Shown here piece by piece: positions 35,153 to 44,727 of a stretch of DNA of 64,000 bases (positions are counted from its first letter, which is position 1; each line of letters starts with the position of its first letter). The notes under the pieces were generated by a model, which worked only from the letters and a program-made list of their open reading frames with translations, was not told where the DNA came from and searched no databases. The DNA lies in the NCBI GenBank assembly GCA_021845725.1, contig JAJZVL010000002.1, positions 1-64,000 on the forward strand, given 5' to 3'. This stretch comes from Actinomycetes bacterium. GTDB taxonomy: Bacteria > Actinomycetota > Acidimicrobiia > Acidimicrobiales > RAAP-2. The translations under genes were made by a program, and so were the position numbers.

Positions 35153-35824
35153 TCACCACCCGCCGCCCCCGGGATGCACCCTCTCGGCGCGCCCGCCCCG
35201 GCCCACGATCACCTCGCTGACCATCTCGGGAGGGAACAGGCCGTGCTCCACCACTCCCAGGACCCCGCGCAGCGTGCGGGCCAGCCATTGCGGGTCGTCC
35301 ACGGCACCCAGGTAGTCGCAGATGACGCCATGGTCGGGGCTCCGTCCAGCGTCGCGCCTGCGGACCGGCCCGACGGCCTCGAGCCGGCGGAGCGTGGAGG
35401 CCAGACCGAAGGCGACCAGCTCGAGGGGCACGGGCGGACGGAGCGCGCGAACCAGCTTCGACGAGTCCACGATCACGACGAAGCGGTCAGCAGCTGATGC
35501 CACGAGCTTCTCACGGGTGTGGGCGCCACCACCACCCTTCACGAGCCACCCGTCCGGTGCGACCTCGTCGGCTCCGTCGATGGCGATGTCGAGGTGCAAG
35601 AGCGAGGAGAACCGCTCGACTCGCAGGCCGGCCTCCCGAGCCAGGACCTCGGTGCGCGGCGAGGTCACGGCGCAGCGAACGTCCAGGGAGCGGGCGGCCA
35701 GCGCCGGCACGAGGTACGCGACGGTCGTGCCGGTCCCGAGCCCGACGGACATCCCGTCCTCGACCAGCTCTGCCGCGGCCTGCGCCGCGGCACGCTTTTC
35801 GTGTTCTGCCGTGGTCACAGCCAT
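35153..35824 (-). CDS. rpiA: Ribose-5-phosphate isomerase A
   Basis: A 223-residue isomerase interconverting ribose 5-phosphate and ribulose 5-phosphate. Phosphate loop GLGTGTTVAYLVPAL, catalytic DIAIDGADEV and KGGGGAHTREKLVA are all intact. It converges with pgl with only 5 bp between stops. ATG at 35824 fits the family N-terminus. It takes the product of the neighbouring gnd enzyme. Confidence 0.93.
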   Translation of the reverse strand: MAVTTAEHEKRAAAQAAAELVEDGMSVGLGTGTTVAYLVPALAARSLDVRCAVTSPRTEVLAREAGLRVERFSSLLHLDIAIDGADEVAPDGWLVKGGGGAHTREKLVASAADRFVVIVDSSKLVRALRPPVPLELVAFGLASTLRRLEAVGPVRRRDAGRSPDHGVICDYLGAVDDPQWLARTLRGVLGVVEHGLFPPEMVSEVIVGRGGRAERVHPGGGGW

Positions 35825-35831
35825 CCATTGT

Positions 35832-35862
35832 CCCGTGCCCCCGGAGGGACGCCGGGGACGGG
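35832..35862 (-). terminator. Hairpin between glgX and rpiA
   Basis: CCCGTGCCCCCGG (35832-35844) pairs with CCGGGGACGGG (35852-35862) with two unpaired bases and a 7-nt loop. It lies after the glgX stop and before the rpiA start on the minus strand. Confidence 0.45.
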
Positions 35863-35882
35863 AACCGGCCGAAGAGTGCCCA

Positions 35883-38003
35883 TCACCGGCGCTGGTGCGG
35901 TGCCCTGCGGCCCGGCGCGACGAGGAGCGTGCAAGCCCGCGCCGGGGCGCGGAAGGGCTTCGCCGGCTCGACATGGGAGCCGACCACCAGTTCCTCGGCG
36001 GTGTCGAGCGCGACCGTCCAGCGCGCCACCCCGTGGCGCGGAAGGCGCCAGTCGATCGACTCGTCGTGCGCATTGAGCACGAGGAGGAACCGGTCGTCGG
36101 TCACCTGCCTGCCGCGCTCGTCGCGGTCGGGGATCGCGTCGCCGTTGAGGAAGACGGCGACCGACTTGGCAAAACCCGACTCCCAGTCGGCATCGTCCAT
36201 CTCCGCCCCGTCGGGCCGGAACCAGGCGATGTCGGGCGTGCCGCGGATCGGCCGGCCCTGGAACCACCGGCGTCGCCGGAAGATCGGGTGCTCACGCCGG
36301 AGGGCGATCACACGGCGGGTGAAGGCGAGGAGCTCGTCGTCCGCGCGGAGCCAGTCGAACCACGACACCTGGTTGTCCTGGCAGTAGGCGTTGTTGTTCC
36401 CGCGCTGGGTGCGTCCGATCTCGTCACCGCCGAGCAGCATCGGCACGCCCTGGGAGAGGAACAGGGTGGCGAGCAGGTTCCGCTGCTGGCGCCGTCGGCA
36501 GGCGAGGATCGCGGGATCGTCGCTCGCGCCCTCGGCGCCGCAGTTCCACGATCGGTTGAAGCTCTCGCCGTCGCGGTTGCCCTCGCCGTTGGCCTCGTTG
36601 TGCTTCTCGTTGTAGGAGACGAGGTCGGCAAGCGTGAAGCCGTCATGGGCGGTCACGAAGTTGATGCTGGCGACCGGACGGCGCGAGTCGGACTGGTACA
36701 GATCGGAGCTGCCCGTCAGCCTCGACGCGAGCTCGGGGAGCGTCGCGGGCTCGCCGCGCCAGAAGTCGCGGACGGTGTCGCGGAACTTGCCGTTCCACTC
36801 CGACCAGACCGGAGGGAAGTTGCCGACCTGATAGCCGCCCTCGCCGACGTCCCAGGGCTCCGCGATGAGCTTCACCTGGCTCACGATCGGGTCCTGCTCG
36901 ATGAGGTCGAAGAATGCCGAGAGCCGGTCGACCTCGTGGAATTGACGCGCGAGCGACGCGGCGAGGTCGAAGCGGAACCCGTCGACGTGCATCTCGGAGA
37001 TCCAGTAGCGCAGCGAGTCCATGATCAGCTGGAGGCTTCGCGGGTGGCGGACGTTCAAGCTGTTGCCGGTCCCGGTCGTGTCGTAGTAGTGCCGCGGGTC
37101 GTCGGGCACGAGCCGGTAGTACGCGCGGTTGTCGATGCCCTTGAACGACAGTACCGGGCCAAGGTGATCGCCTTCTGCGGTGTGGTTGTAGACGACATCG
37201 AGGATCACCTCGATGCCTGCGTCGTGGAGCGCCCAGACCATCGTCTTGAAGTCCTGAACCTGCTGGCCGAGGTCGCCCGAGGCGTACTCGTTGTGCGGGG
37301 CGAAGAACCCTATCGAGTTGTAGCCCCAGTAGTTCCGCAGGCCCCGCTCGACGAGGGGCGCGTCGTGGACGAACTGGTGCACGGGCAGCAGCTCCACCGC
37401 GGTGACACCGAGCGCGCGCAGGTAGTCGATCGCCACCGGGTGCGCGAGCCCGAGGTACTTGCCTCGAAGGCGCGGAGGGATCTGGGGGTGCCCGACCGTG
37501 AAGCCCTTCACGTGGACCTCGTAGATGACGGTGTTGTGCAGCGGAGTGCGGGGCGGTCGGTCCGAGCCCCAGTCGAAGTACGGGCTGTGGACGACGCTCT
37601 TGGGGACGTGGGGGGCACTGTCACGGTCATTGCGCGCTTCCTCGTCGCCGGGGACGGAGCCGAAGCAGGCGGGATCCCAGTCGACCGCGCCGGCGATCGC
37701 CTTCGCGTAGGGGTCGATCAGCAGCTTGTTCGGGTTGCACCGCAGTCCCTGCGCGGGGTCCCAGGGGCCGTGGACGCGGTAGCCATAGCGCTGGCCGGGC
37801 CCGACACCTGGCAGGTACGCGTGCCAGCAGTGGGCGTCCACCTCCTCGAGAGGCACACGTGTCTCCCGCCCCTCGTCCGCCAGGAGGCACAGGTCGACCC
37901 CCTCGGCAACCTCCGTGAAGACCGAGAAGTTCGTGCCCGCGCCGTCGTACGTCGCCCCCATCGGGTAGGCACGGCCGGGCCATGCCTCCACATGGTCAGC
38001 CAC
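35883..38003 (-). CDS. glgX: Glycogen debranching enzyme (GlgX/TreX type)
   Basis: A 706-residue protein: N-terminal CBM48 ([20 protein letters not shown]), then a GH13 subfamily 11 barrel. Catalytic segments: [15 protein letters not shown], nucleophile Asp in [15 protein letters not shown], acid Glu in [17 protein letters not shown], and [20 protein letters not shown]. It hydrolyses alpha-1,6 branches of glycogen or limit dextrin, supplying linear chains to the phosphorylase encoded 27 bp upstream. GTG start. Confidence 0.94.
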   Translation of the reverse strand: MADHVEAWPGRAYPMGATYDGAGTNFSVFTEVAEGVDLCLLADEGRETRVPLEEVDAHCWHAYLPGVGPGQRYGYRVHGPWDPAQGLRCNPNKLLIDPYAKAIAGAVDWDPACFGSVPGDEEARNDRDSAPHVPKSVVHSPYFDWGSDRPPRTPLHNTVIYEVHVKGFTVGHPQIPPRLRGKYLGLAHPVAIDYLRALGVTAVELLPVHQFVHDAPLVERGLRNYWGYNSIGFFAPHNEYASGDLGQQVQDFKTMVWALHDAGIEVILDVVYNHTAEGDHLGPVLSFKGIDNRAYYRLVPDDPRHYYDTTGTGNSLNVRHPRSLQLIMDSLRYWISEMHVDGFRFDLAASLARQFHEVDRLSAFFDLIEQDPIVSQVKLIAEPWDVGEGGYQVGNFPPVWSEWNGKFRDTVRDFWRGEPATLPELASRLTGSSDLYQSDSRRPVASINFVTAHDGFTLADLVSYNEKHNEANGEGNRDGESFNRSWNCGAEGASDDPAILACRRRQQRNLLATLFLSQGVPMLLGGDEIGRTQRGNNNAYCQDNQVSWFDWLRADDELLAFTRRVIALRREHPIFRRRRWFQGRPIRGTPDIAWFRPDGAEMDDADWESGFAKSVAVFLNGDAIPDRDERGRQVTDDRFLLVLNAHDESIDWRLPRHGVARWTVALDTAEELVVGSHVEPAKPFRAPARACTLLVAPGRRAPHQRR

Positions 38004-38030
38004 AGGACCTCGCTGCTCCTCGCATCGTGC

Positions 38031-39821
38031 TCAGACGCCGAGCGCGGGACGGTACGCCCGCCGCACGTACTCCTCGACCATCCGGTGGGCCGAGAAGTAG
38101 GACGCGTTCAGCGCGATGGCATAGCGCCCGACCGCCGAGAATGCGTCTGGGTCCTTGTAGTAGAGGGGGGCGACGATCGTCTCGAGCGTTCTGTAGATGC
38201 GCTCGGCATCCTGGTCCTGCGAGCCGCTCTGTCCGCCGGCTTCCGTCCGTTCACCGAGGCCGGTCTCCTTTCCGGCGTCGTCCCCGATGCCCTCGGGCGC
38301 GTCGATCGCCCACCCCGTGACCCCCTGGACCCATCCTTCGAGCCACCACCCGTCGAGGGTGCTCAGGCTCGGCACCCCGTTCAGCGCCGCCTTCATCCCG
38401 CTCGTGCCGGAGGCCTCGTTCGGAGGGGTCGGGGTGTTCAGCCACACATCGGCTCCCGCACAGAGCAGGCGGCCGAGCTCCATCCCGTAATTCTCCACGA
38501 ACGCGATGGTCACCCTGCGCGGGGAAGCCGCCGCCACCGACATCACATGATGGATCATCTGCTTCGCCTCGTGGTCACCAGGGTGCGCCTTCCCGGCGAA
38601 GACGACCTGGAGCGGCGCGCACTCGGCGATCGCGGCGAGACGGTCCGGATCGGCGAGCACCAGGTCGTTGCGCTTGTAGGCCGCGAACCGCCGTGCGACG
38701 CCGATGGTGAGCACGTCCGGGCGCAGGCCGATGCCCGCGCGCCGACGAACCTCCGCGCACATCCGGCTCTTGTTCTTCTCGTGCGCCGCGCGCAGCTCGG
38801 CGAGCGGGATGCCGGACGCGCAGCGGAGCCGCTGGCTGTCCTGGCGCCAGCCCGGCAGGCGCCGGTCGAAGAGCTCCGCGGTCGCGGGCGCCGCCCACGA
38901 GACGCTGTGCACGCCGTTCGTGATCGCCTCGACCGGCTGCCACGGGAACATCTCGTGCGTCACCTCACGGTGCCGGAGGGACACCCCGTTCACGAAGCCC
39001 GCACTGCGCATGCCGAGCACGGTCATGTTCAGCGTGCCGTCGTCCTCCAAGCATCCCAGACCGGCCAGGGCGTCGAGCACCGGTCTTCCGAGCACTGCGT
39101 CGGCGACGTCCCGGGAGAACCGGTCGTGCCCAGCGGGAACCGGCGTGTGGGTGGTGAAGACGCACCGTCGCCGCACGGCGTCGAGGTCCGCCTGCGCTGC
39201 TCCGAGGAGGGAGCCCGACAGCGCGCCGGCGGGATCGAACCCCGCGACGCGCCGTGCGAGCAGTGCCACCGCGACGAGGGAGCCGTGCCCCTCGTTCAAA
39301 TGATGGACCTTGATGCCCTGGTAGCCGAGCGTGTCGAGGGCAAGCGGACCGCCAAGACCGAGCACCGCCTCCTGGCGCAGGCGCTCGTATGGCTCGCTCG
39401 CGTACAGCCGATCGGTGATCTGGCGGTCTTCGGGTGCGTTCTCCTCCACGTCGGTATCGAGGAAGTGGACCGGCACGCGGTGGCCGTCGATGCCCTCGAC
39501 CATCGTGCGCCACACGCGCAGCTCCACCCGCCGTCCTGAGATCACGACGGCGACGCGTACCGGCAGCTCCTCGAGCTCGGACGACGGGGACCACTCGACG
39601 GGCGCTTCGTGCTGCTCGCCACCTGCGGTCGACTGGTCGAAGAACCCATGGGCGTACAAGAGCGTCACGGCACCGAGCGGCAGGCCTCGATCGGCGGCTG
39701 CCCGAACGTGGTCGCCCGCCAGTACGCCCAGCCCACCGCTGAAGGTCGGCAACCGGTCGTCGAGGGCGATCTCCATCGAGTAGTACGCGATGGTCACGGG
39801 GGGCTGGTCCAGACGTGCCAC
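38031..39821 (-). CDS. glgP: Alpha-glucan phosphorylase, short type
   Basis: A 596-residue member of the short GlgP/MalP class (about 550-860 aa) found in thermophiles and actinobacteria, releasing glucose 1-phosphate from alpha-1,4-glucans. N-terminus IAYYSMEIALDDRLPTFSGG; VHHLNEGHGSL; RFAAYKRNDLVL; and NEASGTSGMKAALNGVPSLS, in which the Lys should hold pyridoxal phosphate. A low-complexity Gly/Gln insert (residues ~510-530) is unusual. GTG start. Operon with glgX; the intergenic side faces the SpoIIE phosphatase gene. Confidence 0.92.
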   Translation of the reverse strand: MARLDQPPVTIAYYSMEIALDDRLPTFSGGLGVLAGDHVRAAADRGLPLGAVTLLYAHGFFDQSTAGGEQHEAPVEWSPSSELEELPVRVAVVISGRRVELRVWRTMVEGIDGHRVPVHFLDTDVEENAPEDRQITDRLYASEPYERLRQEAVLGLGGPLALDTLGYQGIKVHHLNEGHGSLVAVALLARRVAGFDPAGALSGSLLGAAQADLDAVRRRCVFTTHTPVPAGHDRFSRDVADAVLGRPVLDALAGLGCLEDDGTLNMTVLGMRSAGFVNGVSLRHREVTHEMFPWQPVEAITNGVHSVSWAAPATAELFDRRLPGWRQDSQRLRCASGIPLAELRAAHEKNKSRMCAEVRRRAGIGLRPDVLTIGVARRFAAYKRNDLVLADPDRLAAIAECAPLQVVFAGKAHPGDHEAKQMIHHVMSVAAASPRRVTIAFVENYGMELGRLLCAGADVWLNTPTPPNEASGTSGMKAALNGVPSLSTLDGWWLEGWVQGVTGWAIDAPEGIGDDAGKETGLGERTEAGGQSGSQDQDAERIYRTLETIVAPLYYKDPDAFSAVGRYAIALNASYFSAHRMVEEYVRRAYRPALGV

Positions 39822-40104
39822 GACGCCCGACGCTACCGGACGCCGCGCACGGCGCAGCGACGCTGCCGCGGTCCCAAGGTGGTCCGCGGCCGGCGCGCAC
39901 GGCGGCCGTGACAGCTCTGTGCCACGTAGGAGCTAGTGTCGGCACATCGGCGACCCCTTCGTAGCGACCGCTGCAGGTCCCCAGAAGGCCCGACCAGCTG
40001 GGGCTGGCGAGCCGCATTCGTCAGACGGCGCCGCACACGCCTCGCGAGGCGAACGGCCGGCTCGCAGGCGTCCGGTCCACCTCGTCACCATCCTCGTCAG
40101 CACC

Positions 40105-41631
40105 GTGGGCGCCATCGTGATCGCCTCGCTGGCCTGGCTGACCGGCGTCGTCAACTCCCACACTCAGTCGCACCTCTTGAGCATCCAGACCGACGCCGCA
40201 GGCGTGCTTCTCGGCGAAGGCGTGTCCCTCATCCAGACACCGCTCACGACGGCGGCCGCAGTGGCCCAGGCAAGCCACGGCGACATTGCCGCGGTCGAGC
40301 GCTCGATCGGTGCCGACGCCGGCGCGCAGCCACGGCTCTTCCGGTCGTTCTCGTTGTGGGAGCTCACCGCTCGAGGCCCGGTGCGGCTCATGGAGGTGGG
40401 CCGGCGCACATCCCTGAGCGCCAGCGCGGCGACTTTCGCGCCGGTGGTGTCGAGGATCCATGCCCCGCAGGAGCTCACCGTCGTCGACCTCCACGGCTCG
40501 CCTCCACGGCTGGACTGTGCCCTGGAGGCCATGGGTACACCGGCGTACGTCGTGCTCGCAGACGTGGCGCTCCCGCTGGGGCGACACGCGATCATCCCAC
40601 GGTCACCGGCGTTCCGCGACCTCGAGTTCGCCCTCTACCTCGGCTCCCGGCCGCGCGCCGATCGCTTGCTCGAGGCGACGTCGCCACCACCGCCGGTGCG
40701 CGGGGCGACCGCCAGCGTCCGTGTGCCGTTCGGCACGACCGCGCTCGACTTCGTCGCCTCGCCGCGCCGTCCTCTCGACGGTGGCCTCCTGCCTGCGCTG
40801 CCGTGGATCGTCGGAGCCGTCGGGGCCGCGCTCTTGGCCGCCGCAGCCGTCACGACGCAGTGGCTCATGCGACGGCGCCAGACTGCCGAGCTCCTCGCCC
40901 GCGAGAACCTCCGGCTCTACGCACAGCAGCGCTCGATCTCCGAGGTGCTCCAGAACGCCCTCCTCCCGAAGCGCCTGCCCTCCGTGCCGGGGATCGCGTT
41001 GGCAGCGCGCTACGTGCCGGGGGACACCACGGCCGACATCGGTGGCGACTGGTACGACGTGGTCCGCTGCGATGACAGGTCCTTCCTCTTCGCGGTCGGC
41101 GACGTCTCGGGCCGCGGCGTTCCGGCCGCGAGCATCATGGCCTCCCTGCACTACGCGATCCGGGCCTACGCGGCGCAAGGCGACCACGCGGCGACGATCC
41201 TGCACAAGCTCACGTCGCTGCTGGACGTGGCGCGAGACGGCCACTTCGCCACGGTCCTCCTGGGTCATGTGGACGTTCCCGGCCACCGGCTGACTCTGGT
41301 CAATGCCGGCCACCTGCCGCCGCTCGTCGTCTCGGACGGAGGCGCCCACTTCGTCCATGTCGTCCCCGGCGCCCCCATCGGCGTCGTCGAGGGCGTCCGG
41401 TACGTGCCATACACCGTGCGCGTCGCGCCTGGCTCGTCGGTGCTCGCCTACACCGACGGCTTGGTCGAACGCCGGGGTGAGCTCCTCGACACAGGCATGG
41501 CTCGTCTGCAACAGGTGGTGAGCGTGGTGCCCGAAGCTCCCGAGCGGCTTCTCGACCGTGTGATCTCGACGCTCACCTCCGACGCCGCCTTCGACGACGT
41601 CGCCCTGCTCGCGATGCGGTGGACCGAGTGA
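40105..41631 (+). CDS. Membrane-bound SpoIIE-type PP2C phosphatase
   Basis: A protein of 508 residues from the GTG at 40105. It has an N-terminal hydrophobic segment (GAIVIASLAWLTGVV), a ~200-residue extracytoplasmic sensor region, a second helix (ALPWIVGAVGAALLAAAAV), then a SpoIIE/PP2C domain: GDTTADIGGDWYDVV with metal Asp, AVGDVSGRGVPAASIMASLH, VLLGHVDVPGHRLTLVNAGH, YTDGLVERRGE and AFDDVALLAM. Such enzymes dephosphorylate anti-sigma antagonists. The true start is uncertain: the frame is open back to 39937 with plausible protein (Arg-rich then LVTILVST) but no ATG, GTG or TTG. Confidence 0.88.
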   Translation: MGAIVIASLAWLTGVVNSHTQSHLLSIQTDAAGVLLGEGVSLIQTPLTTAAAVAQASHGDIAAVERSIGADAGAQPRLFRSFSLWELTARGPVRLMEVGRRTSLSASAATFAPVVSRIHAPQELTVVDLHGSPPRLDCALEAMGTPAYVVLADVALPLGRHAIIPRSPAFRDLEFALYLGSRPRADRLLEATSPPPPVRGATASVRVPFGTTALDFVASPRRPLDGGLLPALPWIVGAVGAALLAAAAVTTQWLMRRRQTAELLARENLRLYAQQRSISEVLQNALLPKRLPSVPGIALAARYVPGDTTADIGGDWYDVVRCDDRSFLFAVGDVSGRGVPAASIMASLHYAIRAYAAQGDHAATILHKLTSLLDVARDGHFATVLLGHVDVPGHRLTLVNAGHLPPLVVSDGGAHFVHVVPGAPIGVVEGVRYVPYTVRVAPGSSVLAYTDGLVERRGELLDTGMARLQQVVSVVPEAPERLLDRVISTLTSDAAFDDVALLAMRWTE

Positions 41632-41677
41632 GAAGCGACCCGACCTTCCCCCGCCGCGTTGCCCGCCCCATCAGGCC

Positions 41678-42568
41678 TCAGCGGGCGACCTTCGCCTCCC
41701 CGCTGGAGTAGTCGTAGAACCCCCGTCCGGTCTTCTTGCCGAGGAGCCCCGCGTCCACCATGCGTGCGAGCAGCGGCGGCGCGGCATAGAGCGGCTCCTT
41801 GAACTCGTCGTACAACGAGTTGGCGACAGCCATCGTCGTGTCGAGGCCGATGAGGTCGGTGAGCGCGAGGGGGCCCATCGGATGCGCGCAGCCCTTCACC
41901 ATCCCGGTGTCGATGTCTTCGGGGGTGGCGAAGCCCGACTCCATCATGCGGATCGCTGAGAGCAGGTATGGGATGAGGAGCGCGTTGACGATGAAGCCAG
42001 CGCGGTCCTTCGAGCGGATCGCGTGCTTGCCGAGCGCGTCGACCGCGAACTGCTCGGCACGCTCGATGGCCTCGTCCGAGCTGAGGAGGGAGGCGACCAC
42101 CTCGACCAGCGGCAGGATCGGCACGGGGTTGAAGAAGTGGAGCCCGACGACCTGCTCGGGGCGCTGGGTCGCCATCGCGAGCTTCATGATGGGGATGGAC
42201 GAGGTGTTGGAGGTCAGCAGGGCGTCGGGAGCCTCGACCACCTTGTCCAAGGCCTCGAATACCCGCACCTTCTCGGGCTCCGCCTCGACGACGGCTTCGA
42301 CGACCAGCTGGGAGTCGCCAAGGGCTCCGATGTCCGTGACGAGCTGGATGCGCCCGAGCGCCGCCTCTCCCTCCTCCTCGGAGAGCTTCCCGGCGGAGAC
42401 AGCTCGCCGGATCGACGTCTCGATGCGGCTTCGCCCGCGTGCGAGGGCACCGGGGTCGAGCTCAACCACCGTCACCGACCGTCCCTTGCGCGCGCACACT
42501 TCGGCAATGCCCGAGCCCATGAGCCCGCACCCGACGACGCCGACTCGCTGGATGCTCTCCGCTCCCAT
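41678..42568 (-). CDS. 3-hydroxybutyryl-CoA dehydrogenase (Hbd/PaaH type)
   Basis: A 296-residue NAD(P)-dependent 3-hydroxyacyl-CoA dehydrogenase. Rossmann motif [20 protein letters not shown]; catalytic His in [17 protein letters not shown]; conserved Ser/Asn in [10 protein letters not shown]-terminal [17 protein letters not shown] and [16 protein letters not shown]. It oxidises 3-hydroxyacyl-CoA to 3-oxoacyl-CoA in beta-oxidation or butanoate metabolism. ATG at 42568 follows AGAGGTGG by 5 nt. It stands alone, with a 9-bp minisatellite in its upstream region. Confidence 0.92.
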   Translation of the reverse strand: MGAESIQRVGVVGCGLMGSGIAEVCARKGRSVTVVELDPGALARGRSRIETSIRRAVSAGKLSEEEGEAALGRIQLVTDIGALGDSQLVVEAVVEAEPEKVRVFEALDKVVEAPDALLTSNTSSIPIMKLAMATQRPEQVVGLHFFNPVPILPLVEVVASLLSSDEAIERAEQFAVDALGKHAIRSKDRAGFIVNALLIPYLLSAIRMMESGFATPEDIDTGMVKGCAHPMGPLALTDLIGLDTTMAVANSLYDEFKEPLYAAPPLLARMVDAGLLGKKTGRGFYDYSSGEAKVAR

Positions 42569-42598
42569 CACGACCACCTCTCTTCTGTCTCGGCCTCT

Positions 42599-42715
42599 CG
42601 GGCGCTTCGGACTGCTCGGGCTGTTCGGACTGTTCGGGCGCTTCGGACTGCTAGGGCTGTTCGGACTGCTCGGGCTGCTCGGGCTGTTCGGACTGTTCGG
42701 ACTGTTCGGGCGCTT
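42599..42715. repeat. 9-bp minisatellite, 13 degenerate copies, in a divergent promoter gap
   Basis: Thirteen units of the form CGG(G/A)C(T/G)G/C(T/C)T, e.g. CGGACTGCT, CGGGCTGTT, CGGACTGTT, CGGGCGCTT, run without gap between the divergent hydroxyacyl-CoA dehydrogenase and F420-type reductase genes, starting 31 bp from the former. The 297-bp gap holds no other gene. Confidence 0.95.
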
Positions 42716-42874
42716 CGGGGGTGTCCTCGCGGTCCGTTTCGGCCTCGAAGCATGCTAGCGGTGCGGCCATCACCAGCCCACTCGGACGAAGGGGCCAACG
42801 GCGCGTCGCCGAGCCCAGCGGGTATCGTCCGACAAGCTGACAACGCTGCGCCGACGGCCAGAAGGAGGTCCGAC

Positions 42875-43345
42875 ATGCCCCTCACCGGAGAGTACGAGCC
42901 GTCGACGTCGGAGTGGGTACGCGACCAGGTCGCTGAGTACGAGCGTTCTGGCGGGACGCGCGCCAACACGCTGCGGGACACCGGCTTGCCGGTCGTCATC
43001 GTCACGACGAGGGGAGCCAAGACGGGCAAGCTCCGCAAGTTCGCTCTCATGCGCGTCGAGCATGACGGTGAGTACGCGCTCGTCGCCTCGAAGGGAGGCG
43101 CCCCGGAGCACCCGCAGTGGTACTGGAACGTCAAGGCCGACCCCACGGCACTCATGATCCAGGACGGCCCCGAAGCCTTCGACTACGTCGCACGCGAGGT
43201 GGCCGGCGAGGAGAAGGCCGAGTGGTGGGCTCGGGCGGTCGCTGCGTTCCCCCCCTATGCCGAGTACCAGGCGAGCACCACACGGGAGATCCCGGTGTTC
43301 GTCGCCCGCCGCGCGGACGGCTGGACGGAGGGGCGCTCGTCCTGA
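42875..43345 (+). CDS. Deazaflavin (F420)-dependent nitroreductase family protein (DDN/DUF385)
   Basis: A 156-residue single-domain protein of the split beta-barrel F420/FMN family typified by mycobacterial Ddn. [20 protein letters not shown] is the signature for cofactor phosphate binding, followed by [37 protein letters not shown] and [10 protein letters not shown]. Members reduce quinones or nitro compounds, often as membrane-associated quinone reductases. The start is well supported by AAGGAGG with a 6-nt spacer. It implies F420 biosynthesis in the host. Confidence 0.92.
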   Translation: MPLTGEYEPSTSEWVRDQVAEYERSGGTRANTLRDTGLPVVIVTTRGAKTGKLRKFALMRVEHDGEYALVASKGGAPEHPQWYWNVKADPTALMIQDGPEAFDYVAREVAGEEKAEWWARAVAAFPPYAEYQASTTREIPVFVARRADGWTEGRSS

Positions 43346-43393
43346 CGCGAAGGGGCGCACGAACGCGACGCGCGACAGCGGAGACCGCCCTCC

Positions 43394-44665
43394 TCACTCC
43401 CCCTGGTCGTCCCGGCCCTCGTCGTCGCCCACTCGGCCGGGATCTTCCTCCGCCGTTTCCTCCTCCTGCCGCTTTTCTTGCTGCTCCGTTTCCTTCGGTG
43501 ATTCCCGCGACGCGTGGCGCGCGTGGTCGTCGTGTGCGCTGCGGTGCATGAGGGTGGCCGCGATGCCCGTGAGCCGCGCCGGCGTCGGCGTGCGGTGCTG
43601 CACGACGACGAGTGCCAGGCTGCCGATCCCAGCCATCCCGAGCGTGGTGACGAGCCGGTAGATCACCGTGGCCACGACGGCGTCACCAGGTGGGGTTCCC
43701 GCAAGGGTGAGCGCACCGATCATGCCACCTTCGACGAACCCGATGCCGCCCGGCACCGGTGCGAGCGCACCGGCGATCTGCGCGACTGCGTACGCGAACA
43801 ACAGCGCTCTCCACGGCACCGGCAGGGCCACGATCGCGAACCCGGTCGCCAGCACCGCGACGTCGAGCATCCAGTTGAGGACGCTGAGCACGTACACCTG
43901 CGCGCCGCCCGAGACCGTCGCCCGGAAGTGCGAGACGTCGCCGGCATGATGGACCACACGCCGTGCCAGGCCCAGCCCGGGCAGGCGTCGCTCTTGCTCG
44001 AGCCAATCTTGGACCGCGGCGAGATGGTGCGCGATGGCGACGCCCGCAACGGCGGCGCCACCGAGAAGCACCAGCAGGCCGACGAACGGCCCCGGGCCCA
44101 GCAGCCCGGCGACGGCAGCACCGACCAGGCAGAGGAACAGCACGGAGATCCCGGCAGCGAAACCACCGGCGAGCACAGTCCACAGTGCGAGCGGGAGCGG
44201 CACGCCGTGGCGGCGATACTGGCTGACCAGCCACCCGCTCGAGGGGGCGATGCCACCCGGCACCAGATTGGAGATCCCGGTGGCCGCGACCGTCAGGCTC
44301 ACCACCGTCCGGCGCGTCATGTGCGCCCCGCCGGCCGCGAGCAGCCGCCGCTGCACCAGCGCGTAGGCGAAGAACGAGACCGCTTCCGCGGCGAACGCCG
44401 CGGGCAGCCACACGAGCCCGGCAGGGCTGATGCGGTGGACGGCCGTGCCGAGATCTCCCCGGATGCGATAGAGGAGGAGCCCGAAGGCAGCCAAGATCAC
44501 GACGAGGAGGAGGGCTTTCGGCGGTGGCAGCCAACGCGGCCAGCGCCACTTGCCGACGTGGTGGCCCGCGGGCCCGGGGGAGCCCGGTGCCTCGCCGGCC
44601 GCACCGCCGTGACCCGTCGGCGAGACCGGCACCGTTGGCAGGAGAGCGGGATCGCCGACAGCCAT
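43394..44665 (-). CDS. UPF0104 / lysylphosphatidylglycerol synthase-type integral membrane protein
   Basis: A 423-residue protein with about eight membrane helices. The family core reads VSLTVAATGISNLVPGGIAP, then SGWLVSQYRRHG, and AQIAGALAPVPGGIGFVEGG near the C-terminus, as in YbhN/AglD and the flippase part of MprF. There is no C-terminal synthase domain, so it may flip or move lipids rather than aminoacylate them. The cytosolic C-terminus is strongly charged (Glu/Lys/Arg/Asp). ATG at 44665; a proline/glycine-rich N-terminal tail precedes the first helix. Confidence 0.82.
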   Translation of the reverse strand: MAVGDPALLPTVPVSPTGHGGAAGEAPGSPGPAGHHVGKWRWPRWLPPPKALLLVVILAAFGLLLYRIRGDLGTAVHRISPAGLVWLPAAFAAEAVSFFAYALVQRRLLAAGGAHMTRRTVVSLTVAATGISNLVPGGIAPSSGWLVSQYRRHGVPLPLALWTVLAGGFAAGISVLFLCLVGAAVAGLLGPGPFVGLLVLLGGAAVAGVAIAHHLAAVQDWLEQERRLPGLGLARRVVHHAGDVSHFRATVSGGAQVYVLSVLNWMLDVAVLATGFAIVALPVPWRALLFAYAVAQIAGALAPVPGGIGFVEGGMIGALTLAGTPPGDAVVATVIYRLVTTLGMAGIGSLALVVVQHRTPTPARLTGIAATLMHRSAHDDHARHASRESPKETEQQEKRQEEETAEEDPGRVGDDEGRDDQGE

Positions 44666-44727
44666 CCCCGAGAGTATTCCCCGCTCCCGCCCAGCCCAGG
44701 GCGTACGCCCTCGGACGGCGAGCGAAG

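Noticed and set aside
35322-39539. 1405-codon open frame opposite glgX and glgP
   Set aside because: It spans the intergenic gaps of three well-recognised minus-strand genes and has no domain signature, as expected for a third-position GC artefact.
42597-42720. Repetitive Leu/Phe/Gly or Arg/Thr/Ala peptides encoded by the 9-bp array
   Set aside because: All frames are open because the unit is a multiple of three; no start with a ribosome-binding site and no domain.
42783-42796. CGGAC-GAAG-GGGCC as a further DosR-like site ahead of the F420-type reductase
   Set aside because: Both halves are imperfect and the region is repeat-rich; it does not stand out from chance matches.
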